Shown in pieces: positions 1-12,351 of a stretch of 64,000 nt of DNA. A program made the position numbers and the translations under genes. Below the pieces are notes generated by a model. The model saw nothing but the letters and a program-made list of their open reading frames with translations, was not told where the DNA came from and searched no databases. Origin of the DNA: Antedon mediterranea (Eukaryota; Echinodermata; Crinoidea; Comatulida; Antedonidae). Positions within the stretch are counted from its first letter, which is position 1; every line of letters starts with the position of its first letter. The stretch spans positions 21,333,001-21,397,000 of the forward strand of contig NC_092673.1 of the NCBI RefSeq assembly GCF_964355755.1, read 5' to 3'.

Positions 1-160
1 CTGACTTAGATTTATTGTGCTAACTTAAGTGCACAGTGCTGACTTAGGTGTACTGTGCTGACTTAAGTGTACTGTGCTGACTTAAGTGTACTGTGCTGAC
101 TTAAGTGTATAGTGCTGACTCAAGTGTACTGCACTGAACCTACTGTACTGACTAATAGTG
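1..160. repeat. 19-bp tandem repeat
   Basis: A unit around GTGCTGACTTAAGTGTACT recurs with its GTGCTG core at 36, 55, 74, 93 and 112, so the period is 19 bp. It decays on both sides and continues toward the left edge. It would lie in the intron before the candidate exon at 203-291. Confidence 0.85.
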
Positions 161-202
161 TGTATGCCCAATTGAACATTTTTTCTTATGTGTCGTTAAC
201 AG

Positions 203-291
203 GATTGTTGTATGATGGGATTGCCATAGAGGATGAAATACAGAATGCATTGAACACAACAGAAGAAGTTATCAGTACAACACTCATATGA
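203..291 (+). CDS. Candidate terminal exon of a gene entering from the left
   Basis: A pyrimidine-rich stretch ending in gttaacAG precedes 89 nt. In the only sensible frame (two leading bases, then codons) it encodes about 28 residues, LLYDGIAIEDEI and onward, ending TTLI before a TGA at 289-291. The acidic, helix-like composition and good acceptor favour a real last coding exon. The rest of the gene is outside the window. I do not recognise the protein family. Confidence 0.4.
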
Positions 292-430
292 AGTGTACAC
301 TTAAGTATTTACTAATTCATTTTAATCAAACTATTTGTTTTACGGGTGATCTTTTTCAAAATGTGTAGTAGAAAGATGTGGGTTCTTTGGTTGTAGCAAC
401 AATTTAATAGTTTAGAAAACTTTAATAATG

Positions 431-556
431 TTGATTTTTATGTATATTTTGTTAGCCTTTTCTTGATTTTTATGTATATTTTGTTAATTTTTCTTGATTT
501 TTATGTATATTTTGTTAGCTTTTTCTTGATTTTTGTGTATATTTTGGTAGCTTTTT
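431..556. repeat. 31-32-bp AT-rich tandem repeat, four copies
   Basis: TTGATTTTTATGTATATTTT starts at 431, 463, 494 and 526 (last copy slightly diverged), each followed by GTTAG/GGTAG and a CTTTTTC tract. Confidence 0.8.
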
Positions 557-559
557 CTT

Positions 560-1560
560 GATATATGAAATGAATTTCAATATCCAAAATAAGTAATCTA
601 AACTGAATGCATTCAAGATTCAGCTAGGAATTATACCTCATTAATACACACAAAAACTTGTTGGTATTTGTGCATAACGGGAGTTATATTATACAGAAAG
701 ACCCAGACTCGATTCCCGACAACTCTCAGTCCACTTGGCTGTAAATGAGTACCTGGTTGAAAAATACTAGAGGGAATAATGCAGCGTGGAAAGGAAATGA
801 TCATACTATAGCATAACGCTGAGCTCCTAATTAATTCCCCTATTATGCACTTGTCAATTATATGACAACCCCGGGAGAGGTGATCATGAGTGCGCTATTT
901 ACAAATAATTAATGACACAGGGGTGCGTCAAAATCCTAAATGGTACGTTACCGCAATGAACAGTGGTGTGTCAATGTCCGTTACCACAAAAGGACAGTCT
1001 TAGCGCGTCCTTTTTCTCTAAAAGGTTCATCAATAATTCTAACATGGGTGCGTCATTTTCACATAAAGGTAAGTAAATTTTGTGACGCATGGGTGCGTCA
1101 TGGTATGTATAAGGTATGACGCACATCATGTAAATGACGCACCTTTCCCGAGGATTGTATAGTGGGTCATACAATTGACAAATGCATTATGTTCAGAGTA
1201 AATACGGGGCTAGGATGTGTATAACAGTGGATATCTTAACCTAGATGTGTGTAATGTGAAGTCTTATCATGGATTTATTGCAACACTCTGAATAGTACTA
1301 ATAATGAATGTTCCAAAATCTTGCCAATATTCTGGTTATTTTTGTATTTTTACCTGAAGCATTATTATTATATTTTTGTAAATTACCTTATAAGGCAATT
1401 TGAATTTCAAAGTCCACCACTACTGTATTTTGTTTTTATCAAATTGAAATTAATGTCTTTAATTATTAATCATATCTTTCTACAGTACAACTATGTGTAT
1501 TTTTTTGTATAAGAATTTTATAAAAAATGTTTTTATTGTTTGAAGGTTTGAACGAAGAAA
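560..1560. other. Gene-free stretch
   Basis: No convincing exon. Around 660-790 there is a tRNA-like B-box (GACTCGATTCCCGAC) in a SINE-like context. At 900-1150 the phrase GGTGCGTCA recurs several times at irregular spacing. Confidence 0.4.
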
Positions 1561-1565
1561 TCAAA

Positions 1566-1824
1566 AGTTTGCGGTACACCACATATATTAGTTCTGAGAA
1601 ACTCAACAGTTCTTTTCAGAACTAATTTTGCGGTACACCACATATATTAGTTCTGAAAAACTCAACAGTTCTTTTCAGAACTAATTTTGCGGTACACCAC
1701 ATATATTAGTTCTATAAAACTCAACAGTTCTTTTCAGAACTAATTTTGCGGTACACCACATATATTAGTTCTGAAAAACTCAACAGTTCTTTTCAGAACT
1801 AATATACGGGGTGTACCGCAAACT
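1566..1824. repeat. 59-bp tandem array closed by an inverted repeat
   Basis: GCGGTACACC begins at 1571, 1630, 1689 and 1748, a strict 59-bp period. Each unit holds its own hairpin, TTAGTTCTGA against TCAGAACTAA. The block opens with AGTTTGCGGTACACC (1566-1580) and closes with the exact complement GGTGTACCGCAAACT (1810-1824), so it resembles a MITE whose inside has been amplified. The end sequence GTGTACCGCAAACTT reappears alone near 53541. Confidence 0.85.
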
Positions 1825-2308
1825 TCATATCAAAAAAATGTTTTTGTCATGTAAATTGTGTTATTTTATATTAATTTTGTTTTTATCTACTATAACCAGA
1901 ATTGAATCTTATCAATAAAATTGTTTGCTTAATTTTAATCTTATTATCAATGAGATTGATGATTAATTTTAATTTTTAATTTAATTTTGTTATTTTATAT
2001 TGATTTTGCTTTTATCTACTATAACCAGAATCAAATATTATTATCAGTGAAAGTGTTTGCTTAATTTTAATTTTAGTATCAATGAAATTTTTTGCTTAAT
2101 TTTAATTTTTTAAAGATTAATTATGGATTGATATCAAAGCTCTGGAATGTGTAAATAGTGAAACTTAATACTTTACCAGAAATGTTTCTTAAATTCTTGG
2201 TAATAACTTAACAGTTGTTAATGTTTTATATTAAATGACGCAAACACTAGTATCTGATGAAAATACACTACCTTTGATTTCCATTTGACACGTGTGTGAT
2301 GTGTTAGT

Positions 2309-2637
2309 TTAAAGATATATTGTCCCCCTGAAAAAATTAATTTTTCAATTTTGTTTGTTGAATATGTCATTTTAATGTCACATAATAGTTATCCACTTTG
2401 AACAAAAATTGAATTTAACCAAATTTATTTGCCTGAAAAAAACTGTAATGTAAAGCAAAAAATAGTATGATTTTTGGTTGAATTTGTCCATTTATTTGTC
2501 ATTTTATATGAGAAACATTAGTTATTTTATTTTTTTTACGGAAGGGATTAACCTTTTAAAACTACAAAATAACCTATTCAAAGTCTGATTTAATTAATCT
2601 TCATTTTTCATGTTTTTTGGGGACAATACATTTTTAA
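2309..2637. mobile_element. MITE family C (TTAAAGATGTATTGTCCCCC ends), copy 1
   Basis: The left end reads TTTAAAGATATATTGTCCCC and the right end GGGGACAATACATTTTTAAA, so the element is an imperfect palindrome of about 330 bp. Internal sequence matches the copies at 38536 and 56143. No coding capacity. The terminal TTAA could be a target site. Confidence 0.75.
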
Positions 2638-3053
2638 ACTATATTTTTGTGAATATTGCATTAATCAAAGAAATGATACCATCCTTTTTCCCGTTTATGT
2701 ATTCCTGTGTTTATTTAATTTAAACTGTTATTAAAATTAATGTATAAATGAAATATCTGAATGAATGAATCCTGTTATGTCAATTGTTGACATATTTTAA
2801 CATTGTACAGTATATACACTTACTACATACAGTTTAATACTGATAAAAAGCAGTTAAACTGTATGTCATATTTTTTAAATATGTTCTTTTATATATATAA
2901 TAATTTGAACTAATTGTAAAATTATAAATGATGATTATTATAATAATAATATAAAATATTAGGCTAATTATGAAAATGCATGTTGATTGTAAATTTATTT
3001 TTAACATAATGGTTTGAGAACACATTTATGGAATAGTTTTGTTGCCCGGAATA

Positions 3054-3145
3054 CAGTTTGGTTCCCCTTTGGACGCAACGCAAGCGAGTTGACCAATCAC
3101 AAGTGATAGTTTGGATGATCTATCGCTTTGTACTGATTGGTCAAA
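3054..3145. mobile_element. MITE family A, degenerate copy
   Basis: It carries the family phrases GGACGCAACGCAAGCGAGTT, GACCAATCACAAGTGATAG and GATTGGTCAA, but the outer ends are lost. Confidence 0.6.
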
Positions 3146-3924
3146 TAAATAATGTATATTATTCTAATTTGCATTTATACAGGTGGAATGCTTTTATTGT
3201 TTCTTCCTTATTTCTCTCTGTCCTGATATGTACAGCATTACTGTAGTATGCTAACCTATTATCCGATGCTGTATCCACCAATGGTATTTATCAGTCAATT
3301 TCCGTGATACAGTGTACATGTATATCACATGTGACGTCTGTACGGATAAAGCTAAGAATTAGTGAGTTAATACAATAATAGTGTATAGTTGTTGTATTTA
3401 CAGTATTACTTGATAATATTGTATGATAATGTGAAAAGATGTTTATCCATCTTAATAACAAGGCAGGGTTAATTTACTATAGAGTATTATACTGTATTTA
3501 TTGGTGAAATTAAACTAATATGACATTTTATATTGATAAATAAGTTAGAATTATAATTAATATGTATCATAAAAATGTTGAAACATAATGCAATGTTGCA
3601 TAGTACTTGTGTACCATCTGTGTTACGTAATTATTTTGACAACATTAGCCATGTGCGAATGTAAGTCAACATTGATTAAGTTGTGCGCATGTCAACCTTA
3701 AAGGTGCGTTCACACCGGTGGCCGGATAAACAATTTTGAAAAAAGTTCACACGAACTCATTGCGGATTAATTTCGTATATATATATATATATCTAGCCCG
3801 GAGTTTTCTTCGAATCAGGGCTCAGTGTGTGGAAATACTTTCTCACAATTGGACCAGGGAGTTGTCTAATGAACAACTCTCTGATCCCTGATAATTGAAC
3901 GCAACACAACGACTTGGTTAAAGC

Positions 3925-4030
3925 TATGTCTCCACTATCAAACTTTATGTGACAAAAAAATGTGATGTGCCCATATATGGACACGATGATGTCATATCAC
4001 TACTATATTTGGGCACAGCACCTTTTTTGC
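3925..4030. mobile_element. MITE family B (TGTCTACACTATCAAACTTT), copy 1
   Basis: It contains CCACTATCAAACTTTATGTG, a run of A, GTGATGTGCCCATATATGG, GATGATGTCATATCACT and TTGGGCACA. The same order, or its reverse complement, appears at 7692, 53028 and 63849. Just before it, at 3855-3890, is a hairpin with arms AGGGAGTTGT/ACAACTCTCT. Confidence 0.65.
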
Positions 4031-4039
4031 CAATTAGTT

Positions 4040-4143
4040 TCCAATAGAGACGTAACGCAAGCGAGTTCACCAATGAAAAGCGGCAATTCGAATAAACTGA
4101 CTCTTGTTATTGGTCAATAACGAGTCTCTAGTGGGAACCACTA
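4040..4143. mobile_element. MITE family A, short copy
   Basis: Starts TTTCCAATAGAGACGTAACG and ends CTCTAGTGGGAACCACT, with ACCAATGAAAAGC and TTATTGGTCAA between. The right inverted terminus is intact. Confidence 0.65.
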
Positions 4144-4865
4144 AGAACGTTTTTTTACAGTACTTCAATAGGAAGAATGCCAATAAAGTTTGTTATTTTT
4201 TTATAATTTATTGTACGTGCGTATGCCCTTATAAAACTGTAAACCCTTTGTATAGTAACCATAGTAACCATCCAAATACTGTACAGTATTAGATCAAATG
4301 TTTTTACAAGATTTTATACTCGGATTCATAATATCGTATATTAGTTTATTTACCTCGCATTTTGTACAAATATATAGAGATATGTAATTAAGTTGTATGT
4401 GGTCATTTCGGCCTCATAAATCGGTGGAAAATAATCGTAAAGAAATGATTAAATAAACATGGTTAAACTGTTAGTGTATACAGTAGATTCGGGTAGAATT
4501 CTGAATTTGTTACATCATAAATCATGTAAAAATATTTTGTCAATACAAGAAATAATAAAGAAGTAAATTATCTCTGATGATGTGTAGTTATTTTGGAATA
4601 TTTGCTATATTCGATTATTGTTAATGGCATTTCGGGTGACCGAGTAAAGTGTACCTATGATGCCCTTGGGTAAAAGTGTATTATCTATTGAGGGTTCATT
4701 ATGATGCCACATTAATCATATCGATTTGATAACGCTTTATTATACATCTCCTTTCGACCAAGATTGAAATTAACTTTTTTTTTGGCAATATTTTTTTTCG
4801 TAATTGTTGTAATTGGTACAAAACCAGTAGGCCTACGAGAATTTACGTTTTGATGACAACTTACA

Positions 4866-5047
4866 TAAAGCGTGGTTCCCACTAGAACGCAACGTATCGG
4901 CGCAAGGTATTGCGTAATCACAAGTGAGAACCGACGACACAATAGTGCTGCCAAACATCACAAGTTTGATTTCACGCAGGCGGAGGCGAACACAGTTATT
5001 AGAAGGGCATTTTCTTACGTTGCGTCGCTAGTGGGAACCAAGCTTTA
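4866..5047. mobile_element. MITE family A, full-length copy
   Basis: The left end is TAAAGCGTGGTTCCCACTAG and the right end is CTAGTGGGAACCAAGCTTTA, near-perfect terminal inverted repeats. About 180 bp, non-coding. A fragment of another copy follows at 5053-5105. Confidence 0.85.
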
Positions 5048-5140
5048 GAAGGCATTTACTTACGTTGCGTAGATTGCGTTACGTTGCGTCGCTAGTCGCC
5101 ACCACGTACTACAGTATTCCTTGACAATTGCTTCAGAATT

Positions 5141-6935
5141 CGGCAAATCGCGCGTTATTTCTAGAATGTTTACTCGATGGTATATAAAGTTGGTTCGCAC
5201 TTTCGGTACTGATTTAAAACCACCTGATGTAACCCTGTTTACTAATTAAAATGAGTTCGATAATTAGTTATTAACAAATAAACGAATTTAGGTTCAACGA
5301 TTTGCCCAAATAGGGGTGTTTTCCGATCGTGGTATACACTGTCTAATGGATGTCCATTTTGAAAAATACCTGTACACAATAATACGAGGATGCTTTGGAT
5401 TTTCCTATTTCCTCATACGATAATTGTTTTTAATGACTGAAAACCGGTTGAACAGCTCGAGTACAGCATCATAATGTTGAAAACAGGCCGATTTTCTTTA
5501 AAAAAATACTATTTTGATAAATTTGATATACGTTTATTCAAATGTATTGATTTGCGATGAATGGAACATTCCAAATGATTTGGTTTAACCATGGAGGTAT
5601 ACCTCCATGGTTTAACCATGGAGGAAATATATATTTCCTCCATGGTTTAACACAAGTAGGTAAATGTATGGGCCCTTAGAGAATAGAATTAAAACCTTAA
5701 GATATAGTATTGCAATACTATACAATACTGTAACTACTTATTATTATTAACCACTTTTAGTCACCATTTGAATATACAAATAAACTGTATTACTGTTAGT
5801 GTGGGAGGCCCTACTGTTAGATTATAAATACATAACATATAAATAAACTATATTACTGAAAGTTGCTTCTCAATATTTGTATTAATTAATAATTACAAAA
5901 CGAATATAAACGTCGCACTGGTGTATCGTCACATGTACTTTACTATTTCAATCGACTATGGCAGTGTCAGTTTTAACCAGAAAGCCACTCCGAGAGTGCA
6001 TACCTCCGCCTACTGTAAAATTCTTCTACATCAGATTTAGTCACCGGAAAGTGTGTGTCTTAATGCTGTGTGTGATTTTGGCTAATTTCACTACAAGCAT
6101 GTGTATGAGTTTGGTGTAAAGGTTATGTAACCCACCTTTCAACTAACAATAGCTTCAGCCGACTAACAATAGAACAGAAACGCGAAAAACAAACGAGTGA
6201 ATTTGAAAATGAATAGGGTTTTTGCTACAGTACTTGCATAACAAAACTTGTACTTTAAATATAATTATGTTTTAAAATTACAAATCACAAAATATAATTA
6301 TTGCCTCTTGTACAAAAATGTTTTTTGGACAAGTAGTTCTCGAGAAAATGCAATTTTAGTATACTTGTTACTTTATGACTGCTCACCGGCTTTTGAAATT
6401 TCTGTCCTATCTTTTAATACTAGCAGGTTTGAAAATAATTTTTAAAAGTAGTCCAGAATTGGGACCGTTGTCCGGATTGCCTCCAAAAATGGGAGTGGTC
6501 ATTGACTACATATCTATCTGTATTTTCATTTTGGGAAATATCTTGTAATTATTTTTTGGGTAATCCTGCTAACAAACAAACAATTATCGATTACATATAC
6601 CTCCTTGGCGGAGGTAAAGAAAGTATTAAATGTTTTACTGTATTTAGTAGTATATTTTGTATAGGCCTAAAACATGAAAACAATATTTCGTTGCTGAGTG
6701 GATAAAGAATATATTTCAAAATGGTTCTTTGTCCCTTCCCTCAACCTTAATGTTACATACAAAACGCAAATTGAGTTTGTTTAAATGAGTCCAAAAATCA
6801 AAAGTTTGGTTTCTCTTTCGGAAGTACTTCCCAGGGTGCTAATTTTAGTTGACTACATAAATCATCGTGTCTATTCGTTTCTGAAAACGAAAATAGTCCT
6901 AAGATACGTACATTTCAAATCGCCTTCTTTTTACG
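5141..6935. repeat. Segmental duplication, copy A
   Basis: 5141-5976 matches 10511-11167 over most of its length (for example GCGTTATTTCTAGAATGTTT, CCTGATGTAACCCTGTTTAC, GTGGTATACACTGTCTAATG). 6621-6935 matches 11168-11520. Copy A carries about 640 bp (5979-6620) that copy B lacks. That extra piece has TACCTCCGCC near its left end (6001) and GGCGGAGGTA near its right end (6606), so it looks like an inserted element. Confidence 0.8.
5587..5647. repeat. Two adjoining perfect palindromes
   Basis: 5587-5612 is a 26-bp perfect palindrome (half-site AACCATGGAGGTA). 5614-5647 is a 34-bp perfect palindrome (half-site AACCATGGAGGAAATAT). They share the CCATGGAGG arm and are absent from the duplicated copy at 10.7-10.9 kb. 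Confidence 0.9.
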
Positions 6936-7453
6936 CTGAAATTACTGTGTATTCGAGAACGTCAATCTAGTATACACAATTACTGATTCTCACTATTTGT
7001 TAGAATTCAATTTTTTTTTTAATCATATGAAATGTTAATTTGTAAATATTTATTAATTTTTGTTGAAAATACTTTCCTGGTTTAATTAATGTTCGGATTA
7101 AGATAACCATTTATTTCTTCTTTCTCTCAATGCGTAAAAAAGTGTTTATAAAGTAAAAGGCAGACACCGTAGTTTATGATATGGTAATGAATCGCATACT
7201 CTCAATATCAACATGATTTTAAAGGAAAAACATAATATTTTGAACTTTCATTCCAAGGACAAGTGAGTGTATGCATTAGAGACATGACTATTGATTAAAG
7301 TATTCTTGATTGGTTCTGATTGAGTGAATTTTAGAAAGACGTCACGTACTATATGAGATGTGGGTTTTGTTAGCATGCCTTTCCCCTCTCTAATCGATCT
7401 GTCACCGACGCAATCGGCCGGAGCGCTCCTAGATTCGTTCACGACGACAGTTG

Positions 7454-7623
7454 AAGCTTGGTTCCCACTAGCGACGCAACCTACGCAACGTAAGAAAATG
7501 CCCTTCCAATATAATATTGTGTTTGCCCCCGCCTGCGTGAAATAAAACCTGCGATATTTGCAGCTTACGTCGATACGTCGTAGCGTTGCGTTACGTTGCG
7601 TCGCTAGTGGGAACCACGCTTTA
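7454..7623. mobile_element. MITE family A, full-length copy
   Basis: It runs from AAGCTTGGTTCCCACTAGCG to TCGCTAGTGGGAACCACGCT. Long open frames across it on both strands come from its palindromic, stop-poor sequence and are not genes. Confidence 0.8.
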
Positions 7624-7646
7624 TCGCGGTATAATGTACGTACAAT

Positions 7647-7682
7647 CATAGAGATATTATAGTGAACTATATTATCTCTATG
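7647..7682. repeat. Short hairpin, CATAGAGATA family
   Basis: Arms CATAGAGATATTATAGT and ACTATATTATCTCTATG are complementary with one mismatch and a 2-nt loop. A shortened relative lies at 51272-51300. Confidence 0.8.
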
Positions 7683-7691
7683 GTACAATAT

Positions 7692-7746
7692 ATGAGCATA
7701 TCACATTTTTTTGTCACTTAAAGTTTGATAGTGTAGACAGAGCTTA
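7692..7746. mobile_element. MITE family B, terminal fragment
   Basis: GAGCATATCACATTTTTTTG followed by TCACTTAAAGTTTGATAGTG and TAGACAGAGCTTAA is the reverse complement of the end of copy 1. Confidence 0.6.
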
Positions 7747-7749
7747 AGA

Positions 7750-9720
7750 AGAAGTCTTTATATTTTGCATGTATAATAATATAGTAATCATTTATATCGA
7801 ACTTTTCTTGGCGACGTCGGTCACCAAAACTGCCAAGTTACATTTATCAATTAATGTCAGCACTGTAATTCTATAAAACGTCTCGTCGTACATTACCCTC
7901 TCGTGTTGTTTTCAACATCAACATAGTTTAATATCATTGAGAAAACAAAATGATAATAATGATTGTTATTCAATTTGATTGTACACTCTGTCTCGGGTGT
8001 ATAGCATAGTTCAAAGCGTTCCTTAGCGCATATGGACTTACTTCTATGCTTTTGTATGTTATAGAATTTCCATTTGACATAGCTAACGAATTAAAATTGA
8101 TTGATAAGAAAGAGTTGGCATAATGTTTGTGCAGTCACCTTTGTATCACGATGCTACTTGCCTTTAAGGATAGTTAATTCTACCCACTTTACTGTCTACT
8201 AGAAAAACATCATTTGCAAATCAAAATGAATGTCTAACGCCAACGTATCGTTGTCTGTGAGACGTGCACGATATGTTATGATGGGGGTATATTTCTACTG
8301 AGAATTAAAATGGATATCAACATGTTTGTTTGAATGATCCCCAGGGAAATTTATGAATAGAAAAATAACGTTTACCAAATACATGCAATGATTTAATACT
8401 AATAAAACACAATATTAAAGTGGTAAATCTTGTGTTGAGCAGTGCTTACTATCTGTCATTAAATATGTGAATGTCTACACCAAGAACCGTACACAGTCCT
8501 AAACTGTAAACAACATACCACAACTATACCATACAGATCCAGCCTTTTCAGTCTTTGGTGCTGGTTTGGAAGATGTTTTATACTATAATAACTAAATAAA
8601 AAATAATCGAAATCCACTTTTTAAAACTTATTTTACGCCAATATATATACAGTATAGGCCTGCTTTGCGTTATAGAACCACGATGTATCGATTTATAAAA
8701 GAACCGAAATTTGTCATTTTTCGACACAAGCTCCATTAAACAAATTCAAAATCACCAAAAATAAGAACGTTTTATGCAAATTGTAGTATACACCTGTATA
8801 TATCATAAGTGCTTTAGTACGAAAATCGTATCAAAATAATAATTAAGACTAAAAATGCAAGATTAGATGCTAACCTTGATTCTATAGCTAGCAACGGCAC
8901 TAGAAGAAGTCATTGATCTCAACCGCTGTCAAGCTACCGACAAAACTACATTCCTCTTTGCAGAATGCCGATATTCTTCTTTTGACTATCGCAGTGATCG
9001 CTCTACCATGCGCAATGACGTCATATGACTAGGTGAGCGCGTATAAGTTACGTCATACGCGTCATGTTTTCTTGTTTTTATAATATTCTTGATCTCATGA
9101 TCTGAAATGGAATCGTATCGTATCGTATATCGTTGATATTAGAGCAAAACAATTAACATCGAAATTATTTATTTTAGTTTGGCGGGAAACGTACAAATAC
9201 GCAACAACATGTCAATACTAATTGAGATTATCTTCTAAATCCCAAGAACTGGATTTACATCCTCATTTTACAGTGTCAATATTATCAATCAATTTACTTG
9301 GGCATCTTGAGAATAAAATAACATGATTGTCAATATATCATTCAACAGATTCATTCTGTGATTTTAATACATTATGAAATTGCCGGTGCTACACCAACGG
9401 TAATCAACGTGAATGGTAATCAATGTGATTTTTATAATTAAACGTACTTGGGCAGACTGTGAATTAACAGTATTAATCACAAAGCATAAAACTGTATTCC
9501 ACCTTGACAAAATTCACAATATCATTTTTGTAATAATTTATATATACAGTACAGTTTAATTAATTAATTAATGTTTTCTAATCTAGCCTTTCATTTAAAT
9601 GCAAAATTAGTATTAGTTCAATATTTGTCAATCCATAAAGAGACGCGATATATCGTTCGTATGCGGTAAAAATCATTGATGACTTTTGTAAGCGCTTGTC
9701 ACGTTTTAAGTTTTGTTCTC
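7750..9720. other. Gene-free stretch
   Basis: AT-rich sequence with no exon I can support. A perfect TGACGTCA (CRE-type) octamer is at 9016-9023. At 9119-9130 CGTATCGTATCGTATATCG is a small degenerate repeat. Confidence 0.4.
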
Positions 9721-9722
9721 AC

Positions 9723-9986
9723 TAAAGCGTGGTTCCCACTAGCGACGCAACGCAAGGACGTAACGCAATACGTAGGCCCAACGCAGTGAGTTGACCAATC
9801 ATAAGCGATAGTTTGGATGATCCGTCGCGTCGTGATTGGTCGAATCGATCGCGGTGCGCGTACGTCTTAGCGTTGCGTACGAGAGTGGCACCCATTCTTA
9901 AAGCTGTGTTCTCACTAGAGGACGCAACACATGCACCATCGCTTGTGATTGGTCAAATTACTTGCGTTGCGCTTACGACGGCTTAA
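9723..9986. mobile_element. MITE family A, two copies in tandem
   Basis: The first copy starts TAAAGCGTGGTTCCCACTAG at 9723 and ends about 9902 in GAGTGGCACCCATTCTTAAAG. A second, diverged copy begins at 9898 (AAAGCTGTGTTCTCACTAGA) and fades at about 9986. Confidence 0.75.
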
Positions 9987-10510
9987 GCCTATGGATTATT
10001 CAAACTCGCATCAAAATACAATATAACACTTCCAACATATTTAATAAGTAAACTAAACTAAACAGTGGTAACATAAACAACACACTAGCAGTTGTCGTAG
10101 ACAGCTGCGTGCTGAAGATTGTACTGTTTTGACGATTGTTATTCTATCTTCCAGGCTATTAACACCGCATTTAACCCATCTCTTGGATGCCTGACATAAA
10201 TCAAGGGACCGAGTGGGCCAGCGAACAACACCTCTGCACTTAGAGATAAATATGATAGAAGAATGGTTCCGTAATGTAATTATGAGGCAGGCACCCCACA
10301 CTGTCAGCTGGCAAAGGGTCGAGATTCTTTCAATATAGTAATATTAGTTCATGTTCTTAAACTAATCTATCGCATAATCTGGAAAGCTTTACTCTTACGT
10401 CATGCATGTTTGCTTAAGGGAGTCGGACTGGATCTTGAGTCGGGCCTGCTGAGACAAGGTACGGGGAAAACTAATCTAAGGCCTATATATACATTTACGT
10501 AAGGGCAAAA

Positions 10511-11520
10511 TTTGGTAAATCGTGCGTTATTTCTAGAATGTTTACTCAATTTTATATAAAGTTGGTTCGTACTTTCGGTACTGATTTTACCACCTGATGT
10601 AACCCTGTTTACTAATTAAATTGAGTTCGATAATTAGTTATTGACAATTAAAACGAATTTAGGTTCAACGATTTGCCACAAATAGGGGTGTTTTCCAATA
10701 GTGGTATACACTGTCTAATGGATGTCCATCTTGAAAAATACCCGCACACAATAATACAAGGATGCTTCGCATTTTCCTATCTCCTCCTACGATAATTGTT
10801 TTTAGTTTAATAATAATTGTATAGGTTATGCCCTTAGAGAATAAACTAAAAACCTTAAGATATAGTATTGCAATAAAATACAATACTTTAAATACCTATT
10901 AACCCCTTTTGGTCACCATTTGAATCGCAAATTTCTTACTGTGAGTGTTAATATAAACAAATATACAAATAGAACTGTATTACTGTGAGTGTGGGAGGCC
11001 CTACTGTTAGATTATAAACACATAATAAACAAATAAACTATATTACTGACAGTTGCTTCTCAACGTTTGTATTAATTAATAATTACAAAACAAATATAAA
11101 TGTCGTACTGGTGTATCGTCACATGTACTTTACTATTTCGATCGACTATGGCAGTGACAGTTTTAACAAAGTATTAAATCGAAAATGTTTTACTGTATTT
11201 AGTGGTATATTATTTATAGGCCTATTAACCCTTTAACAAAATATTTCGTTGCTGAGTGGATAAAGAATATATTTAAAAATTGTTCCTCTTTGTACCTTCC
11301 CTCAACCTTAATGTTACATACAAAACTCAAATATGGTTTGTTTAAATGAGTCCAAATCAAAAATTTGGACTCATTTTGTGACAACTTTCTCTTTCGGAAG
11401 TAATTCACAGGGTGATAATTTTAGTTGACTACATAAATCATCGTGTCTATTTATTCGTTTCTGTAAACGACAATGTATTATAGTCCTGCGGTAGTACATT
11501 TGAAATCGCCAGTTTTTACT
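10511..11520. repeat. Segmental duplication, copy B
   Basis: This is the shorter partner of 5141-6935 in the same orientation, 5.4 kb away. The two matching parts meet at TTTTAAC|AAAGTATTAAA near 11167. The 640-bp extra piece of copy A and its palindromes are missing here. Confidence 0.8.
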
Positions 11521-12351
11521 CTAGGACTCGCCCATCTTCTCCTCTTCTTCTTCCATCTGGACAATATTGAGTCAACTTTCAAGTTCTACTAGTTTTTTAC
11601 GCGTTGTCTGACGGCTTTGAAACATGGCATGCATATACTAGGGTAATAGGTGAACAAAGCTATAGAGAGAAAATATTCGTACTTCAACCGAATGCAGATG
11701 ATGTCATAAACATGGTACCATTCGAAAAAATTTCGATTTATAAAGTACTACTCCTCCCTTATTCATTGTAGTATTGAGCTGGGATTTGACATGTCCTCAA
11801 AGCTAAGAGCCGGATTTTTTAATTTCAAACCGGATACAGCCATATGACGTCTCGAAGATAGTACCTTGGTGCCAAACGATTTTCGTCTTAATATAGCCGT
11901 GTTTGGTGTCATTTCAAAGGTCTTGAGAATAAAAATATATACAGTAAAACCTATTGATGATATTGTGACGTCACTTTTGCTCCCGGAAATAGCAAAAAAT
12001 CCCATAAGATTATTTTTTAAATTGCGCTTTATATTGTTTCAACGCAAACTAAGTTACTATGTATGATTAAAAATACAATTCTTTCATATATGACATATTC
12101 GTTTTTGTTGTGAGTTTGTTGTTTTTTAATACCGCACCAAACAGTTCTAAACTGGATGCGTTGAAGTGTATGCTACTGAGAAACAATTGAGTGGCTAGTT
12201 CGTGGTTCAACAACACTCAAGAATATTGTTATGTAAGCCGTATGCATGCTGATTATATATCACCATATCATCTTCCTCATCGTCTCCTGCAATTCATCAT
12301 CTCATTAGTAACATTTATTTGGCCATTTTTCGTATTTTTTTCTCCCGAAAA

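Noticed and set aside
7248-7688. 146-codon open frame on the minus strand
   Set aside because: It spans a family A MITE and a hairpin. The frame is open because the element is palindromic and stop-poor. No domain is visible.
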